DNA of 64,000 nucleotides from Pseudomonadota bacterium (GTDB lineage Bacteria > Pseudomonadota > Gammaproteobacteria > Steroidobacterales > Steroidobacteraceae), in contig JADIYJ010000003.1 of the NCBI GenBank assembly GCA_016705325.1, forward strand, positions 124,001 through 188,000, written 5' to 3'. Positions within the stretch are counted from its first letter, which is position 1; each line of letters begins with the position of its first letter. Under the pieces are notes generated by a model. It saw only the letters and a list, made by a program, of their open reading frames with translations, was not told where the DNA came from and ran no database searches. A program made the position numbers and the translations under genes. Positions 59,027 to 64,000 of the stretch are shown here, one piece after another.

Positions 59027-59125
59027 CAGCCGGGCCGACGATCCGCCGTTGCCTCGTCGTTCGGTCCGATCCATTCGGTGCCGCAACCGATCAACCGGTC
59101 ACCCCAGCTGCTGAGTCGGGACGAA

Positions 59126-60085
59126 TCACCAGCGCAGCAGCATGGCTCCCCACGTCATGCCGGCGCCAACTGCTTCCAATAACACGAGATGACCGGACCG
59201 GATGCGGCCGTCACGGACGGCGGCGTCGAGCGCCAGCGGTACGGATGCGGCAGAGGTGTTGCCCTGGGTCTCCAGCGTCGTGACGATCTTGTCCGTGGGC
59301 AGGCCGAGCTTGTTCGCGGTCGCCTGGATGATCCGGATATTGGCCTGATGTGGCACCAGCCAGTCAAGGTCGGCGCCAACCAGTCCATTGGCAGCCAGTG
59401 CTTCGTTGCAGACATCTTCCAGGGCCCGCACCGCGAACTTGAACACGGCCTGGCCGTCCATGTGCAGGAAGGCATGGTCATGCAGGACGCCGTCCTGCAC
59501 GTAGCCGCTGGCCTCGAGGATATGGCTCTGCCGACCGTCCGCGTGCAGATGGCTGGACAGGATGCCGGGTTGTTCTGAGGGCTGCAGGATCACCGCGCCC
59601 GCACCGTCGCCAAACAGCACGCAGGTGCGGCGGTCGCTCCAGTCGAGCAGGCGCGAGAAGACCTCGGTGCCGACGACCAGGGCGCACTTGCACTGACCGC
59701 TGGCCACGAACTTGTCGGCGATCGAAACGGCGTAGAGGAAACCGGTGCACGCAGCCTGCACGTCGAAGGCGGCCCCATGGGTCACGCCGAGCTTCCGTTG
59801 CAGCAGGCAGGCCGTCGAGGGGAAAATCATGTCGGGCGTGCTGGTGGCCAGAATGATCAGGTCGACCTCGTCGGCACTGACGCCCGCGGCCTCCATGGCA
59901 CGACGCGAGGCGTGCAGAGCAAGGTCCGATGCCTGCTCGTTCTCATCCGCGACAAAGCGGCTGCGAATGCCCGTGCGCGAGAAAATCCACTCGTCGCTGG
60001 TCTCGATGCGCTGCTCGATTTCCTGGTTGGTCAGCGTCTTCGCTGGCAGGCAGGCGCCGGTGCCGGCGATTCTTGAATAGCCCAT
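59126..60085 (-). CDS. fabH: Beta-ketoacyl-ACP synthase III
   Basis: A 319-residue KAS III that condenses acetyl-CoA with malonyl-ACP to begin fatty acid synthesis. The catalytic Cys is in DVQAACTGFLYA, the His in PHQANIRI and the Asn in ETQGNTSAASVPLAL. ATG 60085. It is not within a fab cluster here; it is the first core gene beyond the accessory strip, and is divergent from fdhD. Confidence 0.95.
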   Translation of the reverse strand: MGYSRIAGTGACLPAKTLTNQEIEQRIETSDEWIFSRTGIRSRFVADENEQASDLALHASRRAMEAAGVSADEVDLIILATSTPDMIFPSTACLLQRKLGVTHGAAFDVQAACTGFLYAVSIADKFVASGQCKCALVVGTEVFSRLLDWSDRRTCVLFGDGAGAVILQPSEQPGILSSHLHADGRQSHILEASGYVQDGVLHDHAFLHMDGQAVFKFAVRALEDVCNEALAANGLVGADLDWLVPHQANIRIIQATANKLGLPTDKIVTTLETQGNTSAASVPLALDAAVRDGRIRSGHLVLLEAVGAGMTWGAMLLRW

Positions 60086-60244
60086 TGCCGCAGTCTAACA
60101 AGCGCATGCGTCACGCAGTTCAAATCGTCGGATAGATAGAAGGGGAGCCGGACTGCAACCAGGCACGTTCAGTGCAACCGCGGGGCACGGTCGGCGCCAG
60201 CAGGTTCGAGCTGTACCATAGCGCTGGCGGAAAAGGAGTGAGTC

Positions 60245-61069
60245 ATGGTTGCAATCGGCGTACAGCGCGTACACGCGGAAAAGGCGCTGGCCGGCAAGCG
60301 CGAGTCGTGCGACGACGTGGTCGCTGTCGAGGAGCCGCTCGAGATCCGCGTGCTCTGCGATGGCGAAGAAGGGCTCGGCCGCGTGATCGCAGTCACCATG
60401 CGCACGCCCGGGCACGACACCGAACTCGCGCTCGGCTTCCTCCACGGCGAAGGACTCCTCCGCGACTGGCGGTCCGTGTGCCGCGTGCGGCCCGCGGGGC
60501 CGACCGGCAACGTGCTCCGAGTCGAGTTGCAGCGGGGCGTCGATCTCGACCTCGCGCGTTTGCAACGCAATTTCTACACGACCTCGAGTTGCGGCGTGTG
60601 CGGCAAAGCGTCGATCGAGGCCGTCACCAGCAGCGTCCTGGTTCGCCGGATGGAACCGGACTGGACGATCGAAGGTCGTCTGCTGCTCGGCTTGCCGGCC
60701 AGGCTGCGAGAGGCGCAGGCGGCATTTTCCGCCACCGGCGGACTGCACGCGGTCGGCCTGTTCACGCGCGAGGGTGACCTTGTCGCGGCGTTCGAGGACG
60801 TGGGCCGTCACAACGCCATGGACAAGCTCGTCGGTGCCCGGCTGGTGGCCGATGCGCTGCCGATGGCGAATTCAATCGTGCTGCTTTCGGGTCGCGCGAG
60901 TTTCGAGCTCGTGCAGAAAGCGGGCGCGGCCGGCGTACCGCTGCTCGCGGCGATCGGCGCGCCATCGAGCCTCGCGATCGAGCTGGCAGAGCAGGCCGGA
61001 ATTACGCTGGTCGCGTTCCTGCGGGACGGCGCGTTCAACATCTATGCTCACGGCGCCCGGTTGCGTTGA
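60245..61069 (+). CDS. fdhD: Formate dehydrogenase accessory sulfurtransferase FdhD
   Basis: A 274-residue FdhD that transfers sulfur from IscS to the molybdenum cofactor of formate dehydrogenase. The functional pair of cysteines is in SSCGVCGKAS (about residue 118), with AFEDVGRHNAMDKLVG further on. ATG 60245. No formate dehydrogenase genes lie in the window; they must be elsewhere, or FdhD serves another molybdoenzyme. Confidence 0.95.
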   Translation: MVAIGVQRVHAEKALAGKRESCDDVVAVEEPLEIRVLCDGEEGLGRVIAVTMRTPGHDTELALGFLHGEGLLRDWRSVCRVRPAGPTGNVLRVELQRGVDLDLARLQRNFYTTSSCGVCGKASIEAVTSSVLVRRMEPDWTIEGRLLLGLPARLREAQAAFSATGGLHAVGLFTREGDLVAAFEDVGRHNAMDKLVGARLVADALPMANSIVLLSGRASFELVQKAGAAGVPLLAAIGAPSSLAIELAEQAGITLVAFLRDGAFNIYAHGARLR

Positions 61070-61101
61070 CCGCGATAGGTGTAATCCACGGCACGGCCGA
61101 A

Positions 61102-61118
61102 ATATCACGGCGTGATAT
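61102..61118. promoter_or_regulatory. Palindrome ATATCAC-N3-GTGATAT before the DUF3079 gene
   Basis: A perfect 7-bp inverted repeat with 3-bp spacer (61102-61108 and 61112-61118), immediately followed by AT-rich AAAA. It stands 33 bp after the fdhD stop and upstream of the downstream group containing NnrS. The regulator is not recognised. Confidence 0.5.
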
Positions 61119-61191
61119 AAAACGGCTGTCGTTCACAGCCCCGTCTGCGTCACGTGCGTGTCACGAAACAGTCTGTCGTCCTGTCAGGTCT

Positions 61192-61863
61192 GTGCTGCCA
61201 GATCGCGCCATTGCAGCGCTTCGGCGCGGCGGGTACACGAGGGTGAATTATCTCGGCCGCAATCGCGTCTCCTGCGCAGTCGGGCTGCGTGACTATCACC
61301 GGGCCGTGCGGCGCCTGCGCACGTGCGCAACTGGTAGCAGCGAGACGTGGGTCGCCCAGGTGCAGCTGGAACGGCTGCAGTTTGACGTCCAGGTCGACGT
61401 TCTGGCGCGTAGCGGGCCACGCTCGATGGAACGCATGACGGAGGTCGAGGCCGTCGTCTTCTATCCGACGCTCGTGCGTCTGAATGAGACGCTCACCGGA
61501 CTGGTGGACGGCGCGGATCCTGTCGCGTGGCGACAATCGCTGGCCACGGCCCTTGGGGGTCTGCGGCAGGCCGTGCGTGGCCTGCAGCGTCAGCCACTGC
61601 ACCAGTGGATCGCCACGCGGCGACCGCCAGTCGTGATACCCCGCAAGGTCGCGCTGAGCCCGGGGCATCCGGAGCGGATCTGCTGGGGGTGCGAACGCTA
61701 CTGCCCGGCGAACGATTTGCGCTGCGGCAACGGCACGATCCGCACGCCGCACCCGGTGGAACTCTTCGGCCCTGACTGGCTCGAGCAGGGTCTCGATGCC
61801 GACGCGCAGCATAAGCGCGGGTGTGATTCAACCACGCAAGTCCCGTGCAAGGGTGGCAGTTGA
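61192..61863 (+). CDS. Hypothetical protein with C-terminal DUF3079 cysteine-rich domain
   Basis: About 223 residues from the GTG at 61192; the frame is open back to 61066 but the palindrome at 61102 argues for a later start. The first ~140 residues have no recognised motif. The C-terminal ~55 match DUF3079: HPERICWGCERYCPANDLRCGNGTIRTPHPVELFGPDWLEQG, with a WGC-x3-C-x6-C pattern that could bind zinc. DUF3079 is usually a stand-alone ~60-residue protein, so this is either a fusion or two ORFs in frame. Its TGA overlaps the next ATG. Confidence 0.65.
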   Translation: MLPDRAIAALRRGGYTRVNYLGRNRVSCAVGLRDYHRAVRRLRTCATGSSETWVAQVQLERLQFDVQVDVLARSGPRSMERMTEVEAVVFYPTLVRLNETLTGLVDGADPVAWRQSLATALGGLRQAVRGLQRQPLHQWIATRRPPVVIPRKVALSPGHPERICWGCERYCPANDLRCGNGTIRTPHPVELFGPDWLEQGLDADAQHKRGCDSTTQVPCKGGS

Positions 61864-62336
61864 TGGATCACGCGATCGTCGCCCGGGCACTGCATATCCT
61901 CGGCGTCGTGCTCTGGATCGGCGGTGTCGGCTTCGTAACCACGGTGCTGCTGCCAGCCGTACGACGGATGAGGTCCGCTGAAGAACGCGTGGCCTTCTTC
62001 GAGGCGGTTGAAAGCCGGTTCGCCTGGCAGGCCCGGGTGACCACCTTGCTGGTCGGTGGCTCGGGTCTGTATCTCGTTGAACGGTGGAACCTGTGGGACC
62101 GGTTCCAGAGCCCCGCCTACTGGTGGATGCACGCGATGCTGCTGGTATGGCTGCTGTTCACCGTCATGCTGTTCATCGCGGAGCCCCTGTTTCTCCATCG
62201 CCGCTTCCTCGAGGCCGCCAGGCGCCGACCCGACGCGACCTTTCGACTGATCGAACGCATGCACTGGGTGTTGCTGGCGATCAGCCTGGCAACGGTGCTG
62301 GGCGCCGTGGCTGGGAGTCACGGTTGGGTTTTCTGA
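61863..62336 (+). CDS. Four-helix inner-membrane protein (CopD/DUF-like)
   Basis: A 157-residue polytopic membrane protein. Helices are seen near 5-27 (ARALHILGVVLWIGGVGFVTTVLL, with a conserved-looking His), 62-75, 88-108 and 133-150. It resembles the CopD/DUF2269-like proteins that often accompany nnrS, some of which bind heme or copper through the first-helix His. ATG 61863 overlaps the previous TGA (TGATG). It overlaps nnrS by 13 bp. Confidence 0.7.
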   Translation: MDHAIVARALHILGVVLWIGGVGFVTTVLLPAVRRMRSAEERVAFFEAVESRFAWQARVTTLLVGGSGLYLVERWNLWDRFQSPAYWWMHAMLLVWLLFTVMLFIAEPLFLHRRFLEAARRRPDATFRLIERMHWVLLAISLATVLGAVAGSHGWVF

Positions 62337-63508
62337 CGCGGCTGAGCCTCTTCGGCTACGGTTTTCGGCCTTTCTTTCTCGGCGCGGCCTGCAGTGGGCT
62401 GGTGCTCGTCCCGTGGTGGGCTGCAGACTTTTCGTTCGGCGTGTCCCTGGCGACGGACTGGCCACCAACGTTGTGGCACGCGCATGAAATGCTGTTCGGA
62501 TTCACCTGCGCCGCGATTGCAGGGTTCCTGCTGACGGCGGTGCCGAGTTGGACAGGCCGGCGGGGATTTGCCGGCGGCCCGCTGGTCCTGATGACGGCAC
62601 TGTGGCTGCTCGGGCGAGTGCTGGTCGCCAGCTCCGCCTCGTGGCCGTTCGCTGCCGTGGTCGCGGCAGACCTGGCCTTTCTACCCGCCCTGGCGGCGTT
62701 CCTCGCCTGGCCCCTGCTGCGTGAACGAAACCGTAATACGCCGCTGCTGCTGGTGCTGCTGGTGCTGTGGCTGTGCAACGCGACCTTCCACCTGGGCCTG
62801 TTCCGCGGTGACGTGTCGCTGTCGCGACAGGCGCTGCTGGCGGCAGTCAATTTCGCGCTGATCCTCGTCACGGTGATTGGCGGGCGCATCACGCCGTCCG
62901 TTACCGCCACGGCGTTGCGGCAACGCGGAGTCGAGAGTGCAGTGCGTGCGCCAGGGGGTATGACCGCCGTGACCGTCGCGCTGATGATCGCAGTCGCGGC
63001 CGTCGACCTCGTGCAACCGGGCGGAGCCAGTGCCGGATGGCTGGCCCTCGCGGCTGCCATTGCCCAGGCTGCGCGGCTCGTGCAGTGGCAGGGATGGCGT
63101 GCGCTGCATGAGCCGATCGTCTGGATCCTGCATCTGGCGTATGCCTGGTTGCCGGTCGGGCTCGCATTGAAAGCGCTGGCGATCCTGACGGGCGTTGCAG
63201 CCGCTGCCTTCTGGCTGCATGCGCTCACGATCGGCGTCCTGGCGACGATGATCCTCGGAGTGATGGCACGCGTCTCGCTCGGGCACACCGGGCGTCCGCT
63301 GCGGGCGCGGCCGCTGGTGACTCAGGCTTACCTGCTGGTCTCGGCTGCCGCGCTCGTGCGCGTCCTCGGCGCCTGGCTGCCCGGGCTCGACTATCCCGCG
63401 GTCATCGTGCTGAGCGCGGCGCTGTGGACCGCGGCGTTCGCGTTTTTCCTCTGGGTCTACGGGCCGATCCTGCTCATGCCGCGCATTGATGCACGAACCC
63501 GGCCTTGA
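62324..63508 (+). CDS. nnrS: NnrS family heme/copper membrane protein
   Basis: A 394-residue protein with about 12 membrane helices of the NnrS family, associated with nitric oxide resistance. Family blocks are LFGYGFRPFFLGAA, LWHAHEMLFGFTCAAIAGFLLTAVPSW, GGRITPSVT and LHALTIGVLATMILGVMARVSLGHTGR, with several conserved His residues. The start is TTG 62324 with TGGGAG six bases upstream, within the end of the previous gene. Function beyond NO stress is not settled. Confidence 0.92.
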   Translation: MGFLTRLSLFGYGFRPFFLGAACSGLVLVPWWAADFSFGVSLATDWPPTLWHAHEMLFGFTCAAIAGFLLTAVPSWTGRRGFAGGPLVLMTALWLLGRVLVASSASWPFAAVVAADLAFLPALAAFLAWPLLRERNRNTPLLLVLLVLWLCNATFHLGLFRGDVSLSRQALLAAVNFALILVTVIGGRITPSVTATALRQRGVESAVRAPGGMTAVTVALMIAVAAVDLVQPGGASAGWLALAAAIAQAARLVQWQGWRALHEPIVWILHLAYAWLPVGLALKALAILTGVAAAAFWLHALTIGVLATMILGVMARVSLGHTGRPLRARPLVTQAYLLVSAAALVRVLGAWLPGLDYPAVIVLSAALWTAAFAFFLWVYGPILLMPRIDARTRP

Positions 63509-63567
63509 TCTGCCGCGATGACCACTTTTCGGTTACAAGCGCCCGTTCACTTGGTTAGACTGAGACG

Positions 63568-63972
63568 GTGAACAGGTCTCTCCAGGCACTGCGCTCGCAC
63601 CGGATGCTCCTGGCGCTGTTGTTGCTGCCAGGGCTCCTGATCCGTGCGGCAGTGCCGGCCGGATTCATGCCGGCCATCGGGCAGGGCACCGCCCTGACCA
63701 TGGCGATGTGCTCCGGGCAGGCGACCCAATCGGTCGTCGTGCATCCCGGCAGCGACCCGAGACCGGCCCACCCGGATCAGCGTTCGCCACAGCATCACGA
63801 GGCGCCGTGCGTTTTTGCGGCGACCGCGGGCGGCGCACCGCCACCGTTGGCCGCGGTGCTCGTCGCGGCACCGACGTTGCCCGTCGATGATGCTCATCCT
63901 GTACTCGCTGCGCCCATCGTCAGGCCAGCAATTCGAGCGCACGCTCCGCGCGCACCTCCCGCGCTCGTCTGA
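63568..63972 (+). CDS. DUF2946-like small exported protein
   Basis: A 134-residue protein with an N-terminal hydrophobic segment (MLLALLLLPGLLIRAAVPAGFMPA) typical of DUF2946/DUF2946-like secreted proteins, then MAMCSG and HHEAPCVFAA with Cys/His residues that could coordinate metal, and a hydrophobic Ala/Pro-rich end. GTG 63568. The family often lies near copper or heme genes. Role unknown. Confidence 0.6.
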   Translation: MNRSLQALRSHRMLLALLLLPGLLIRAAVPAGFMPAIGQGTALTMAMCSGQATQSVVVHPGSDPRPAHPDQRSPQHHEAPCVFAATAGGAPPPLAAVLVAAPTLPVDDAHPVLAAPIVRPAIRAHAPRAPPALV

Positions 63973-64000
63973 TCGTCCCCGACTGCGGATCGCTCCTGCC

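Noticed and set aside
55562..59125. Integrative element with integrase
   Set aside because: No integrase, recombinase or att duplication was found; only the tRNA position and decayed genes suggest an old insertion.

Overview
The window is high-GC chromosomal DNA from a gammaproteobacterium. The evidence is gene order and content: fimV-truA-accD-folC-dedD-cvpA-purF, nrdR-ribD-ribE-ribBX-ribH-nusB-thiL-pgpA, xseB-ispA-dxs, ppiA-lpxH next to cysS, an EF-P modification set (epmA, epmB, efp), LpxH-type lipid A synthesis, MiaE, and type IV pilus-associated FimV and FimX homologues. It looks like an environmental, free-living lineage outside the enterics. I cannot name the genus from sequence alone. 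Almost all of it is core metabolism; no insertion sequence, prophage or CRISPR array is visible.

Layout. 1-4.2 kb: the start of ettA, a histone-deacetylase-family amidohydrolase, a cytochrome c fused to a beta-rich (outer-membrane-barrel-like) domain, and glyA. 4.2-11.6 kb: a long riboflavin/thiamine/transcription operon ending in a Hanks-type kinase with a cyclic-nucleotide-binding-like domain. 11.6-18.3 kb, mostly minus strand: lemA and a GIDE-domain membrane gene, folE2, dxs, ispA, xseB. 18.4-21.1 kb: a promoter-to-DUF3501 operon of rubrerythrin, an HdrD/GlpC-like iron-sulfur protein and DUF3501. 21.4-25.7 kb: parE-parC (topoisomerase IV). 25.8-35.6 kb: a FimX-like degenerate GGDEF/EAL protein, epmB/efp, nikR facing a TonB receptor across a near-consensus NikR operator, then msrC-epmA-psd-sco on the minus strand. 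35.7-47.6 kb: prmB, aroC, fimV through purF, and a glycerate kinase lacking an ordinary start codon for its conserved N-terminus. 47.6-54.9 kb: a receiver-like/kinase fusion, miaE, lpxH, ppiA, a frameshifted gltX, cysS and folD. 55.15-55.56 kb: a tRNA cluster Pro-Arg-His-Lys. 55.6-59.1 kb: an accessory strip beside the tRNAs, with an HTH/nucleotidyltransferase pair resembling an AbiE/MenT-type toxin-antitoxin system, a wrecked MFS transporter gene, a broken thioredoxin-like gene and a second, unrelated nucleotidyltransferase-fold gene behind two tandem palindromic sites. 59.1-64 kb: fabH, fdhD and a DUF3079/membrane protein/NnrS/DUF2946 group.

The most distinctive non-coding feature is a family of 9-bp-period polypurine/polypyrimidine arrays (core GGAAGG). 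There are five in this window, most touching a stop codon; one has extended the miaE reading frame and another holds the folE2 stop codon. Other structured repeats are a 7-bp-unit inverted array after parC, a perfect 18-bp hairpin between gltX and cysS, and two hairpins after DUF3501 and cysS that share a 22-bp loop but have unrelated stems.

The best-supported regulatory inference is nickel control of the TonB receptor at 30475-32565: a GTATGC-N16-TCATAC site lies exactly between it and nikR. The most novel-looking candidates are the two nucleotidyltransferase loci beside the tRNA genes, the dispersed stop-codon-associated 9-mer arrays, and the cytochrome c-barrel fusion.
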